DNA of 64,000 bases from JALZKA01 sp963717635 (GTDB lineage Bacteria > Actinomycetota > Thermoleophilia > Solirubrobacterales > 70-9). Under the pieces are notes generated by a model. It made no database searches and was not told where the DNA came from. It worked only from the letters and a program-made list of their open reading frames with translations. This document shows, piece after piece, positions 1-9,749 of the stretch; position 1 is the first letter of the stretch; each line of letters begins with the position of its first letter. The position numbers and the translations under genes are program-made. Location of the stretch: contig OY970347.1 of NCBI GenBank assembly GCA_963717635.1, positions 1,550,001 to 1,614,000 on the forward strand, given 5' to 3'.

Positions 1-387
1 CTCGAGGTCGACGGTTGCCTCCCCCGCTTCGGCCACGGCTCGGCACTCACCGTCGCCAAGGACGACCGGCAACAGGCCGACCTTGGTGCAGTTCGAGAAG
101 AAGATGTCGGCGAAGGATGGGGCGATGATCGCGTCGAAGCCAAAGTCCTGCAGCGCCCAGGGCGCGTGCTCTCGCGACGAGCCGCCGCCGAAGTTGCGCC
201 CGACGACCAGGATCGGATTCGGCTCGAGCTCGATCTCGCCGTCTCGGATCCAGTCGTAGAACAGGAACTCGCCGAAGCCCGTTCGCTCGACCCTCTTCAG
301 GAATTGCTTGGGGATGATCTGGTCGGTGTCGACGTCGGCGCGGTCGAGCACCGAGACCCTGCCTTGGATCTTGCCCACGGGCTCCAT
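1..387 (-). CDS. leuD: 3-isopropylmalate dehydratase small subunit (partial, cut by window edge)
   Basis: LeuD forms the swivel subunit of isopropylmalate isomerase, which converts 2- to 3-isopropylmalate with LeuC in leucine synthesis. Only the first 129 codons lie in the window; the C-terminus is beyond base 1. The N-terminus shows VLDRADVDTDQIIPKQFLKR and the middle shows the FGGGSSREHAPWAL loop, both typical of LeuD. The ATG overlaps the leuC stop by one base (TAATG), so the two subunits are translationally coupled. No internal stop or frameshift is seen. Confidence 0.97.
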   Translation of the reverse strand, partial: MEPVGKIQGRVSVLDRADVDTDQIIPKQFLKRVERTGFGEFLFYDWIRDGEIELEPNPILVVGRNFGGGSSREHAPWALQDFGFDAIIAPSFADIFFSNCTKVGLLPVVLGDGECRAVAEAGEATVDLE

Positions 388-1751
388 TACGCCCACTCGC
401 GAATATCCACGAATCGGCCTTCGATCGCGGCGGCAGCCGCCATCTTCGGGCTGACGAGGTGGGTCCTGCCGCCCTTGCCCTGCCGGCCCTCGAAGTTGCG
501 GTTCGAGGTCGAGGCGCAGCGCTCGCCCTCGGCCAGGATGTCCGGGTTCATGCCAAGGCACATCGAGCAGCCGGCCGAGCGCCAGTCGAAGCCGGCGGCG
601 CGGAACACCTCGTCCAGTCCCTCGGCCTCCGCCTCGGCCTTGACCCGCGCCGAGCCGGGGACGACCATCGCGCGCACGCTGGCAGCGACCTTCCTCCCCG
701 CGACGACCGACGCGGCCTCGCGCAGGTCCTGCACTCGCGAGTTCGTACAGGAGCCGATGAACACGCGGTCGAGGGCGATCTCCTGGATCGGCGTGCCCGG
801 CTCGAGCGCCATATAGCGAAGCGCGCGCTCCTGCACGTCGTCCTCGGGACTTGGCACCGACTCCGTGACCTGGACGACCTGGCCGGGGTTGGTTCCCCAG
901 GTCACCATCGGCGAGATCTCGGACGCGTCGATCGCGACCTCGGTGTTGAACGACGCCCCGTCCTCGGTCGGCAGGCCGCGCCACTCGGCGACCGCCGACT
1001 CGAAATCCGCGGGAGCCGCGGGCCGGCCCTCGATCCACTCGAAGGTCGTCTCGTCGGGCGCCACCATCCCCGCCCGGCCGCCGCCCTCGATCGTCATGTT
1101 GCAGATCGTCATTCGGTTCTCCATCGTCAGGCCCCGGATCGTCTCGCCCGCGTACTCGACTGCGTAGCCGACCATGCCACCCGTCCCGAGCCGCCCGATC
1201 GTGGCCAGGATCAGGTCCTTTGCGACGACACCAGGGCCGAGCTCGCCCGAGTATTCGATACGCATCGTCTTCGGGCGCTTCTGGAGCAGGCATTGCGTTG
1301 CGAGCACGTGCTCGACCTCGGACGTCCCGATCCCGAACGCGAGCGCGCCGAACGCTCCGTGCGTGGAGGTGTGGGAGTCGCCGCAGACCATCGTCAGGCC
1401 GGGCTGAGTCAGCCCCAGCTCCGGGCCGATCACGTGCACGATCCCCTGGCGATCGGAGCCCAGCGAGAAGATCGGCACGCCGAACTCCTGGCAGTTTCGC
1501 TCGAGGGTCTCGACCTGCTTGCGCGACAGCTCGTCGGCGATCATGCGGGCGGTGGGGGTGCCGTCCGTGGGCACGTTGTGGTCAGCCGTCGCGACCGTCT
1601 TGTCCGGCCGGCGCACCTTGCGGCCCGCGAGGCGCAAGCCCTCGAACGCCTGCGGTGAGGTGACCTCGTGGACGAGGTGCAGATCGATGTAGATCAGCCC
1701 ATCACCGACCTCGTGCGCGGCCCAGATCTTGTCGAACATGGACTTCGGCAT
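387..1751 (-). CDS. leuC: 3-isopropylmalate dehydratase large subunit
   Basis: LeuC is the aconitase-type catalytic subunit of isopropylmalate isomerase and carries a [4Fe-4S] cluster. It is 454 residues, the normal bacterial length. Visible cluster-binding signatures are SCTNSRVQDL and AGCSMCLGMNPD near the C-terminus, and VCGDSHTSTHGAFGA lies in the middle. The ATG at 1751 overlaps the upstream regulator's stop (TGATG), and the stop overlaps leuD (TAATG). A TTG one codon upstream is possible but less likely. Translation therefore runs regulator, leuC, leuD, which would tie isomerase supply to that regulator. Confidence 0.97.
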   Translation of the reverse strand: MPKSMFDKIWAAHEVGDGLIYIDLHLVHEVTSPQAFEGLRLAGRKVRRPDKTVATADHNVPTDGTPTARMIADELSRKQVETLERNCQEFGVPIFSLGSDRQGIVHVIGPELGLTQPGLTMVCGDSHTSTHGAFGALAFGIGTSEVEHVLATQCLLQKRPKTMRIEYSGELGPGVVAKDLILATIGRLGTGGMVGYAVEYAGETIRGLTMENRMTICNMTIEGGGRAGMVAPDETTFEWIEGRPAAPADFESAVAEWRGLPTEDGASFNTEVAIDASEISPMVTWGTNPGQVVQVTESVPSPEDDVQERALRYMALEPGTPIQEIALDRVFIGSCTNSRVQDLREAASVVAGRKVAASVRAMVVPGSARVKAEAEAEGLDEVFRAAGFDWRSAGCSMCLGMNPDILAEGERCASTSNRNFEGRQGKGGRTHLVSPKMAAAAAIEGRFVDIREWA

Positions 1752-2332
1752 CAACTTCTCCGTAATCCTGCAGCGACCACGGCCACGAACTCCGCACGCT
1801 GCGCGCTTCGGTTTTCGAAGTGGTGGGCCAGGTCGGCATCGAAGGTGACCGCATCGCCGGCCGAGAGCTCGTGGTCCTCGCCGTCGACGACCAGCGTCAA
1901 CTCCCCCGCCAGGGCTAGGGCCGTTTCGCGGGCGCCGGGCTCATGCAGCGGCGGGTCGGAGGCTCCGCCGGTCGCGGCGCCCGCCTCGAGCAGATGGCGC
2001 GAGACGTCGGCCCGCTGGCCGGGCAATGAGGGTGTCAGCTCCTCGACCTGGTGACCCCCGCGCTTTCGCGAGCGCCCGTCGCCGCGGCGGACGACGACGA
2101 GGTGCTCGGCCTCGTCGAGGCGCAGGAGCTGCGAGAGCGTCAGGTCCAGACCGGTGGCGATTCGGCCGGCGACCGCGAGCGTCGGGCTGGTCTCGCCGCG
2201 CTCCACCTGCGAGAGCATCGGCGCCGAGACGCCGCTGCGCTCGGCCAGGTCGCGCAGCGAGAGGCCCATCGAATCCCGCAGGGCCTTGACCCGCGTGCCG
2301 ACTGCTCCGTTCTCGGTCGTGACCGCGCTCAC
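1751..2332 (-). CDS. XRE-family regulator with C-terminal cupin domain
   Basis: The protein has an N-terminal helix-turn-helix (VKALRDSMGLSLRDLAERSG followed by VSAPMLSQVERGETSPTL) and a C-terminal cupin sensor (about residues 115-190, with the GELTLVVDGEDHELSAGDAV strand pattern). This is the PuuR-like architecture, in which the cupin binds a small ligand. It is the first gene of a coupled run into leuCD. GTG at 2332 is preferred because a perfect palindrome and a -10-like GATAAC lie directly upstream, which suggests leaderless transcription. A GTG at 2365 would put the palindrome inside the gene. The ligand is unknown; a role in leucine or 2-oxoacid control is inferred from position. Confidence 0.88.
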   Translation of the reverse strand: MSAVTTENGAVGTRVKALRDSMGLSLRDLAERSGVSAPMLSQVERGETSPTLAVAGRIATGLDLTLSQLLRLDEAEHLVVVRRGDGRSRKRGGHQVEELTPSLPGQRADVSRHLLEAGAATGGASDPPLHEPGARETALALAGELTLVVDGEDHELSAGDAVTFDADLAHHFENRSAQRAEFVAVVAAGLRRS

Positions 2333-2335
2333 GGC

Positions 2336-2355
2336 GCGTACGTTATCACGTACGC
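2336..2355. promoter_or_regulatory. Perfect inverted repeat, candidate operator of the XRE-cupin/leuCD unit
   Basis: The arms GCGTACGT and ACGTACGC are perfectly complementary across a 4-base spacer. The site lies between the SDR stop and the preferred GTG of the regulator and overlaps the -10-like GATAAC on the minus strand. XRE-type dimers bind such short palindromes, so autoregulation is the simplest reading. Confidence 0.6.
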
Positions 2356-2376
2356 CTGTATCCACCGGCGGGGACG

Positions 2377-3126
2377 CTAGCGTGCCTGGCCGCTCGGCCG
2401 GACCATGATCTCGTTGACCGAGACGTGCTTCGGCTGGGCGAGTGCGTAGACGATCGCGTTGGCGATGTCGGTCGCCTCCAACACCTTGCCGATCCGCTCA
2501 CGCATCTTCTCGGTGGCGTCCACAACCATCGGGTTCGTGTTGTGGCCCTGGAGCTCGGTCTCGACGAACCCCGGCTCGACGCAGGTGACCCGGATCCCGA
2601 TGTGGGCGCCCTCCTGGCGCAGCGCCTCGGAGAATCCGACCACTCCCCACTTGGTCATGTTGTAGACGGCGGCCCCCATCGCGGCCGTGCGGCCCGCGAC
2701 CGATGAGACGTTGACCACGTCCCCGCTCCCACCGTCGCGCATCACCGGCACTGCCGCATTCGTGCAGTACAGGAGTCCGAGCAGGTTGACGTCGATCATC
2801 CGCCGCCACTGCTCCGTATCCGCACCCTGGATCAGCCCGAGCAGCATCACGCCGGCGTTGTTGACGAGTCCGTCGAGCCCGCCCATTTCCCCGGCAGCGG
2901 TGGCGACCAGCGCGTTCGCCTGGTCCTCGTCGCCGATGTCGGCTTCGATCGCGACCGCCTTGCCTTCAAGGCGGCCGGCGATCGCGTCCAGCCGGTCCTT
3001 GCGTCTGGCGCCAAGCGCCACGGCGCCGCCCTCGGCGACGATCGCTTCAGCCGTCGCCTCGCCGATCCCCGACGACGCGCCGGTGATCAGGATCCTGCGG
3101 CCGTCGAGCGAGCCCACACCCGGCAA
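2377..3126 (-). CDS. Short-chain dehydrogenase/reductase
   Basis: A classical SDR of about 249 residues and NAD(P)-dependent. Residues near the N-terminus show the Rossmann motif TGASSGIG, then NNAG, and the catalytic Tyr/Lys pair as YNMTK after a conserved Ser (VSSVAG). The family includes serine and 3-hydroxyacid dehydrogenases as well as ketoreductases, and the substrate cannot be read here. It lies 44 bases upstream of the XRE-cupin gene on the same strand and 12 bases after leuA, so it may be read with leuA. The start is uncertain: TTG at 3126 or GTG at 3117. Confidence 0.9.
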   Translation of the reverse strand: MPGVGSLDGRRILITGASSGIGEATAEAIVAEGGAVALGARRKDRLDAIAGRLEGKAVAIEADIGDEDQANALVATAAGEMGGLDGLVNNAGVMLLGLIQGADTEQWRRMIDVNLLGLLYCTNAAVPVMRDGGSGDVVNVSSVAGRTAAMGAAVYNMTKWGVVGFSEALRQEGAHIGIRVTCVEPGFVETELQGHNTNPMVVDATEKMRERIGKVLEATDIANAIVYALAQPKHVSVNEIMVRPSGQAR

Positions 3127-3138
3127 TCTACCGGCGCC

Positions 3139-4740
<1,602 letters not shown>

Positions 4741-4781
4741 CTGATGACTCCTTCTCTGTCCGAAACCAATGACCTGTGCTC

Positions 4782-4844
4782 GCGGCTAACGCGCCGCCTG
4801 GCGATTACTCCCCCGGAAGGGGGAGGAGAAGAAGCAGCGCCAGG
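4782..4844 (-). promoter_or_regulatory. Candidate attenuator structures of the leuA leader
   Basis: Three possible pairings lie in the leader RNA. CCTGGCG in leader codons 7-9 (4838-4844) pairs perfectly with CGCCAGG just after the leader stop (4797-4803). A 7-bp hairpin with CTCCCCC/GGGGGAG arms occupies 4808-4825 within the last codons. A 5-bp hairpin GCGGC/GCCGC lies at 4782-4797. The first encloses the Leu codons, so a ribosome stalled there would block it. No U-tract follows, so the mechanism (termination or translation) is unresolved. Confidence 0.5.
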
Positions 4845-4864
4845 GTGTCGAGCCGGTGGCTCAT
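4805..4864 (-). CDS. leuL: Leucine-rich leader peptide of leuA (attenuator)
   Basis: A 19-codon ORF encodes MSHRLDTLALLLLLPLPGE, with eight leucines including five in a row (CTG CTT CTT CTC CTC). It begins 64 bases upstream of the leuA ATG and sits directly after a sigma-70-like promoter. Leucine-rich leader peptides before leuA are an established attenuation device in enterobacteria and in actinobacteria. No Shine-Dalgarno is seen; with the -10 box ten bases upstream the message is nearly leaderless. It would sense charged tRNA-Leu by ribosome stalling. Confidence 0.85.
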   Translation of the reverse strand: MSHRLDTLALLLLLPLPGE

Positions 4865-4874
4865 CGGTCCGCGC

Positions 4875-4902
4875 AGCGTAGCAATCGCGTGGCCCAGGTC
4901 AA
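4875..4902 (-). promoter_or_regulatory. Promoter of leuL-leuA
   Basis: Read on the minus strand, a -35 box TTGACC (4897-4902) and a -10 box TACGCT (4875-4880) are separated by 16 bases. The leader ATG follows ten bases after the -10 box. The -35 box overlaps the last bases of the upstream membrane-protein gene, so leuA has an independent start of transcription. Confidence 0.65.
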
Positions 4903-5531
4903 GCGAAGCGTTCCCGGGCGTCCTCGCGCTTGGCTTCGGAGTAGAAGGCGCGGGCCCAAAGCGACGACGGCCTGCCAAGCCGGAAAGCGGCCACGAGGCC
5001 GACGACCGGCAAGACAAGGCTCAGCGCGGCCATCCCGAACTTCTCCTTGGCCGCGTTGACCAGTCCCGAGACGACGCCAACCGCGCCAATCGCACCCAGC
5101 GCGGCGAACACCTCCGACTCCACCTCCTCCGCGGCGTCGATCCATTCCCGGAAGCCCGTGGCGGCCAGGGCGGCGAGGATCGCGACCACGATCACCGCGT
5201 CAATCGAGCGCCGGCCTTCCTCCTCCCAGTAGACGTCGCGCAGGTTGAGCCACAGCGCGAACTCGTCCATCGTCAATCCGGTGCCGATCCCGAAGCCGAT
5301 CACGGCGACGTGGCTCCAGGGCTCATCGGGCCGCAGCACCGCACCGGCGTACCCGCAGATCAGGAGCAGCAGGATTCCCCAGACGAGATGGTGAATATGG
5401 GTGCCGCCCACCTCCACGTTGCCCGGCCACCAGCTGACCTGGGCTCGGATCATGTGCGCGCTGGTGCGGATGAAGGCGAAGCTCGCCAGGAACGAGACCA
5501 GGAACAGGAACTCGAGCTCGCGTCCGTCCAT
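4899..5531 (-). CDS. Conserved actinobacterial multi-pass membrane protein
   Basis: A 210-residue protein with about five hydrophobic segments (near residues 5-22, 45-62, 75-92, 112-128 and 140-185). It carries conserved-looking polar motifs: GGTHIHHLVWG in the first half and LTMDEFALWLNLRDVYWEEE in the middle. These resemble uncharacterised integral membrane proteins of high-GC actinobacteria, and no function is known to me. The ATG follows the MDR stop with no gap (TAGATG), so both are co-translated. Its 3' end contains the leuA -35 box. Confidence 0.8.
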   Translation of the reverse strand: MDGRELEFLFLVSFLASFAFIRTSAHMIRAQVSWWPGNVEVGGTHIHHLVWGILLLLICGYAGAVLRPDEPWSHVAVIGFGIGTGLTMDEFALWLNLRDVYWEEEGRRSIDAVIVVAILAALAATGFREWIDAAEEVESEVFAALGAIGAVGVVSGLVNAAKEKFGMAALSLVLPVVGLVAAFRLGRPSSLWARAFYSEAKREDARERFA

Positions 5532-6560
5532 CTATGGAGTCAGCACGACCTTGCCGATGTTCTTGCCGTCGGCGAGAAATCGGTGGGCGTCACCGGCGCG
5601 GTCGAACGGGAAGCTCTCGGCAACGACCGGCACCAGGTCCCCGCCGGCCAGGCCGTCGGCGAGCGGCTGCAGCACACGGTCGAGGCCCTCGCGGTCCCAC
5701 CAGCTCAGCATGTTGAGCCCGAAGACGCCCTTGTTCTCGTTCATCATGCTCAAGCTCTTCCACCATGGGACCGTCGCCAGCGGCATCCGCACGAGGCCCT
5801 TGACCAAGGCCGGGATGTCGCGCTTGTCGCCGGTCTGGGCCTCGGAGAGGCCGAACATGATCAGGCGACCGCCCTGGCGCAGCACGCGGTAGGAACGTTT
5901 GAAGCTGCTGGGGCCGATCGCGTCCATGACGACGTCGACGCCCTCACCGCCCGTGATCCGCATCACCTCGTCGGCGAAGTCCACCGAGCGGTAATCGATC
6001 GGGTGGTCGCAACCGTGCTCCCGGATCGCGTCGTGCTTGCCGGCCGAGGCGGTGCCGAAGATCTCCGCCCCGATCCCCTTCGCAATCTGGATCGCAGCGA
6101 TGCCGACGCCGCCGGCCGCGGCGTGGATCAGCATCCGGTCGCCCGAGCGGAGGCCGCCCATCATCACCAGCCCGGCGTGAGCTGTCGTGTAGTTGACGAC
6201 GAACCCCGCGCCCTGCTCGAAGCTCATGTCCGTGGGCAGCGGCACGACCTGACCGGCGTCAACGGCGACCAGTTCCGCGTACCCGCCGAACCGGGTACCC
6301 GCGATCACGCGGTCGCCGACGGCGAAGCCCTCCACCCCGTCGCCGACCGACTCGACCTCGCCCGCGACCTCATAGCCGACCACCGAGGGCAATGGCGGCG
6401 CGTCCGGGTAGATGCCCGAGCGGGCCATCATGTCGGCGAAGTTGATGCCCGACGCCTTCACGGCCACCCGAACCTGGCCGGGCCCGACCGGGGGGTCGGG
6501 GCGCTCCTGCACCTGCAGGACCTCAGGTCCCCCATGCTTGGTGATTACGACCGCGCGCAC
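5532..6560 (-). CDS. Quinone oxidoreductase-like medium-chain dehydrogenase/reductase
   Basis: A 342-residue zinc-less MDR of the quinone-reductase/VAT1-like group. The N-terminal catalytic domain shows VKASGINFADMMARSGIYPD and VVGYEVAGEVESVGDGVEGF; the Rossmann domain shows HAAAGGVGIAAIQIAKGIGA. Zinc-ligand cysteines of alcohol dehydrogenases are absent. The likely chemistry is NADPH-dependent reduction of a quinone or enone; the substrate is unknown. The GTG start lies nine bases after serA, and the gene abuts the membrane protein. Co-transcription from serCA is likely. Confidence 0.88.
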   Translation of the reverse strand: MRAVVITKHGGPEVLQVQERPDPPVGPGQVRVAVKASGINFADMMARSGIYPDAPPLPSVVGYEVAGEVESVGDGVEGFAVGDRVIAGTRFGGYAELVAVDAGQVVPLPTDMSFEQGAGFVVNYTTAHAGLVMMGGLRSGDRMLIHAAAGGVGIAAIQIAKGIGAEIFGTASAGKHDAIREHGCDHPIDYRSVDFADEVMRITGGEGVDVVMDAIGPSSFKRSYRVLRQGGRLIMFGLSEAQTGDKRDIPALVKGLVRMPLATVPWWKSLSMMNENKGVFGLNMLSWWDREGLDRVLQPLADGLAGGDLVPVVAESFPFDRAGDAHRFLADGKNIGKVVLTP

Positions 6561-6569
6561 GCCCGAACC

Positions 6570-8141
6570 CTAGAGGTCGATCGCTCGGCCCTCGGCGAAG
6601 CCGTCGAGCTCGAGGATGCGGCCGATCGTCTCCGGCGCGACCGGAGCGTCAGTCGTCAGGACCATCACGGCCTGCCCGGCCTCGGACTCGGCGCCGACCG
6701 CAGCCGAGACGATGTTGACGCCCTCCTCGCCGAAGCTGGTGCCGACCCGGCCGATCATCCCGGGCTGGTCCGAGTAGCGGAAGACCGCAAGGTGTTGGGC
6801 CAGCGGCAGGTAGAAGCTCTGGCCCCAGACGCCGACCAGATGCGGCACGTTGCGCGGTCCGACCCCGGTGCCCGCGACCTCGACGGCGCCCGGCCCCTGG
6901 CCGGCACGCACCGTGACCAGCTCGGTGAAGTCCTCCGAACTGGCGTCCTTGATCTCGGTCAGCTCGATCCCCCGCTCCTCGGCCAGCGCGCCCGCGTTGA
7001 CCAGGTTGACCTGCTCCTCGGTGTGGCCTCGGAGCACCCCGGCGAGCACCGCGATCCCAAGGACCCGTGTGTCGTGCTCGGCCAGGCGCCCGCGGAACTC
7101 CGCTTCGACCCGGTCGATGCCGCCCTCGGCGAGGCCCTGCGCCACCGCACCCAGGTCCTGGCACAGCGCGACGAAGGGGGCGAGCGCCTCGGGCAGGGGC
7201 GCGCCCAGGTTGACCGCGTTGGTGACGACGCCGCCGGTCAGCGCGGCACGTACCTGCTCGGCCGTGTCGGTCCCTGCCCGGTCCTGCGCCTCCGCGGTCG
7301 AGGCACCCAGGTGCGGGGTCACGACCACGTCGTCACGCCCGAACAGCGGATGCTCGGTCATCGGCTCGGAGGGAAACACGTCGAGCGCCGCACCCGCAAC
7401 CTTGCCGGATTCGAGCGCCGCGCCCAATGCGTCCAGGTCGATCAGCTCGCCGCGCGCGCAGTTGACGATCCGCACCCCGTCCTTCATGCGGATCAGAGCG
7501 GTGGCGTCGATCCAGTTGACCGTCTCCGGCGTCTTCGGCAGGTGGATGGTGATGATGTCGGCGCGCTCGTAAAGCTCGTCGCTGGTCTCCACGCCTTCGA
7601 CGCCCAGCTCGCGGAAGCGCTCGGCCGAGACGAACTTGTCGAAGCCGACGACGTTCATGTCGAATGCCAGCGCGCGCTTCGCGACGAGCTGGCCGATGCG
7701 GCCGAAGCCGATCACCCCCAGGGTCTTGCCGTAGAGCTCGTTGCCGCCGTAGCGCGAGCGCGCCCAGTCGCCGCCGACCAGGGCGCCGTGGGCCTGCGGG
7801 ACGTTGCGGCAGAGCGCCAGCGCCAGCGCCAGGGTGTGCTCGGCCGCCGCAATCGAGTTCGACTCGGGGGCGTTCACGACCAGGATCCCGCGCTTCGTCG
7901 CTGCCTCGATGTCGACGTTGTCGACCCCGGTTCCGGCTCGCCCGATCACCCGGAGGGCCTCCGCCCGCGCAATCAGGTCCGCGGTCACCTTGGTGGCCGA
8001 GCGGACGATCAGCGCCTCGAACTCGCCGATTCGCTCCGCCAGTTGCGCCTGGTCCCAGTCGAGCCCCAGTTCGACGTCGAAGTCCCGGCGCAGGAGGTCG
8101 ACGCCGGAATCGGCGATCTTCTCCATCACGAGGACCTTCAT
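6570..8141 (-). CDS. serA: D-3-phosphoglycerate dehydrogenase
   Basis: SerA oxidises 3-phosphoglycerate, the first step of serine synthesis. At 523 residues it is the long form: a substrate domain, a Rossmann domain (VIGFGRIGQLVAKRALAFDM), the hydroxyacid dehydrogenase signature (VNCARGELIDLDALGAALES, then PHLGASTAEAQ), an intervening ASB domain and a C-terminal ACT domain (YSDQPGMIGRVGTSFGEEGV) that normally binds serine. The ATG at 8141 overlaps the serC stop (ATGA) and precedes MKVLVMEKI; an upstream in-frame start would lie inside serC. Confidence 0.97.
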   Translation of the reverse strand: MKVLVMEKIADSGVDLLRRDFDVELGLDWDQAQLAERIGEFEALIVRSATKVTADLIARAEALRVIGRAGTGVDNVDIEAATKRGILVVNAPESNSIAAAEHTLALALALCRNVPQAHGALVGGDWARSRYGGNELYGKTLGVIGFGRIGQLVAKRALAFDMNVVGFDKFVSAERFRELGVEGVETSDELYERADIITIHLPKTPETVNWIDATALIRMKDGVRIVNCARGELIDLDALGAALESGKVAGAALDVFPSEPMTEHPLFGRDDVVVTPHLGASTAEAQDRAGTDTAEQVRAALTGGVVTNAVNLGAPLPEALAPFVALCQDLGAVAQGLAEGGIDRVEAEFRGRLAEHDTRVLGIAVLAGVLRGHTEEQVNLVNAGALAEERGIELTEIKDASSEDFTELVTVRAGQGPGAVEVAGTGVGPRNVPHLVGVWGQSFYLPLAQHLAVFRYSDQPGMIGRVGTSFGEEGVNIVSAAVGAESEAGQAVMVLTTDAPVAPETIGRILELDGFAEGRAIDL

Positions 8142-9277
8142 GGACGGGCTTCCTTGACGTGTTCCACGATCCAGTCGATGCACCCGGTCAGCGCCTCGAC
8201 GTCGGCCGGCTCGACCGACGGGAACATCCCGATCCGGAGTTGGTTGCGGCCAAGCTTGCGATACGGCTCGGTATCCACGATCCCGTTCGCGCGCAGCGTC
8301 GCGGCCACGGCCACGGCGTCGACCGTCTCGTCGAAGTCGATCGTGCCGACCACCAGTGAGCGCTTGTCCGGGGCCGCGACGAACGGCTCGGCGAAGCTCG
8401 TGCGCTCAGCCCATCCGTACAGGTGGCCCGACGAGGTGCGGCAGCGCTCAACGCACCAGTCGAGGCCGCCGGCGGCCAGCATCCACTCGATCTGATCGGC
8501 CAGCATCAGCAGGGTCGCCAGAGCCGGCGTGTTGTACGTCTGATCCTTGCGCGAGTTCTCGAGCGCCGTCTGCAGCGACAGGAAAGCGGGCTGCCAGCGG
8601 CCCTCGGCGCCGTCCAGGTCGGCGATCCGCTCGATCGCGGCCGGGCTCAGGGCGGCGAGCCAGATGCCGCCGTCGGCGCCGAATGCCTTCTGCGGGGCGA
8701 AGTAGTACGCGTCGGCCTGCTGCAGGTCGAGCGGCAGGCCGCCCGCGCCGGACGTCGCGTCCACCAGGACGAGCGCGTCACCGGCTCCTTCCGGTCGCGT
8801 GACGTCGACCATGACTCCGGTCGAGGTCTCGTTGTGCGCCCAGGCGAGGACGTCCACGTCCGGATCGGCGCGCGGCTCGGGCGCGTCGCCGGGCTCGGCC
8901 TCGACGACGATCGGGTCCTGGAGGAAGGGTGCGGCGGCGGTCGCCTTGGCGAACTTGCCCGAGAACTCCCCGTAGCTCAGGTGGAGCGCCCGCTCCCGCA
9001 CCAGGCAGGTCGCGGCCGCGTCCCAGAAGGCGGTGGTACCGCCGTTGCCCAGCGCGACCTCGTAGCCGACGGGAGCGCCGAACAACTCGCCGAGGCCGGC
9101 GCGGACGCGGCAGACGAGGTCCCGCACCGGCTGTTGCCGGTGCGAGGTGCCGATCAAATCCGCCGCCTCGGCAATGCGCGCCAGAGCCTCCGGGCGCACC
9201 TTCGACGGCCCGCAACCGAACCGTCCGTCGGCCGGCTTCTTTTCTTCGGGGATGCGTGTTTCGGTGGCGATCGTCAT
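8138..9277 (-). CDS. serC: Phosphoserine aminotransferase (mycobacterial type)
   Basis: SerC converts 3-phosphohydroxypyruvate to phosphoserine with PLP. The sequence follows the mycobacterial/actinobacterial branch: FGCGPSKVRPEAL and GTSHRQQPV near the N-terminus, a PLP-lysine region YYFAPQKAFGADGGIW, and LRIGMFPSVEP near the end. It is about 379 residues long. ATG at 9277 is chosen; GTG at 9286 is the alternative. It is the first gene of serC-serA-MDR-membrane protein and is divergent from a cupin gene 44 bases away. serB is not in the window. Confidence 0.96.
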   Translation of the reverse strand: MTIATETRIPEEKKPADGRFGCGPSKVRPEALARIAEAADLIGTSHRQQPVRDLVCRVRAGLGELFGAPVGYEVALGNGGTTAFWDAAATCLVRERALHLSYGEFSGKFAKATAAAPFLQDPIVVEAEPGDAPEPRADPDVDVLAWAHNETSTGVMVDVTRPEGAGDALVLVDATSGAGGLPLDLQQADAYYFAPQKAFGADGGIWLAALSPAAIERIADLDGAEGRWQPAFLSLQTALENSRKDQTYNTPALATLLMLADQIEWMLAAGGLDWCVERCRTSSGHLYGWAERTSFAEPFVAAPDKRSLVVGTIDFDETVDAVAVAATLRANGIVDTEPYRKLGRNQLRIGMFPSVEPADVEALTGCIDWIVEHVKEARP

Positions 9278-9321
9278 GGCTGGCACGGCTCCGGGTCGAG
9301 GACGGTACTAAGGTGCCGCGG

Positions 9322-9747
9322 ATGAGCGACGAGGTTAGAGAGCCGGTTGCCGGAGACGGCTACGCCGTCGGCAGCCTCGACGGGCTCGGCGAGGGCTATG
9401 GGTTCCGCAAGATCCGCCGCGAGCTGGACGTCAAGGAGCTGGGGATCAACGCGATCGTCCTCCCGGGCGAGCTCGAGACCGGCTTCCACTACCACGACGA
9501 GCAGGAGGAGCTCTACTTCGTCCACAGCGGCCGGATCGAGATCGAGTTCGGCGATGGCAAGAAGTTCACGCTCGGCCCGGGTGGCATGGCCCGCGTCGAC
9601 GCCGCCACCCACCGAAAGATCAGCAACGCGGGCTCTGTAGACGCGGTCTACGTGATCGTCGGCGCCAAGGGGGGCTACGTCGGCCGCGACGGTCGTCTAC
9701 CCGAGGGCGAGCAGCGGGTGCCGGGTCCGGACCCTTCGGGCGCCTAG
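9322..9747 (+). CDS. Cupin-domain protein
   Basis: A 141-residue single-domain cupin. Metal-ligand-like residues are in FHYHDEQEELYFVHSGRIEI (motif 1, with His-x-His and Glu), followed by GPGGMARVDAATHRKI (motif 2). Such small cupins can be isomerases, dioxygenases or binding proteins, and nothing here selects one. ATG at 9322 is chosen because the shared 44-base gap to serC holds a TACTAA -10-like box 11 bases upstream. The gene ends two bases before the stop of the convergent DUF4389 gene. Confidence 0.88.
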   Translation: MSDEVREPVAGDGYAVGSLDGLGEGYGFRKIRRELDVKELGINAIVLPGELETGFHYHDEQEELYFVHSGRIEIEFGDGKKFTLGPGGMARVDAATHRKISNAGSVDAVYVIVGAKGGYVGRDGRLPEGEQRVPGPDPSGA

Positions 9748-9749
9748 GC

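Noticed and set aside
4776..8495. A 3.7-kb open frame on the plus strand, antisense to leuL, the membrane protein, MDR, serA and part of serC
   Set aside because: It has no homology-like motifs and mirrors codon bias of the real minus-strand genes; long antisense frames are expected at this GC content.
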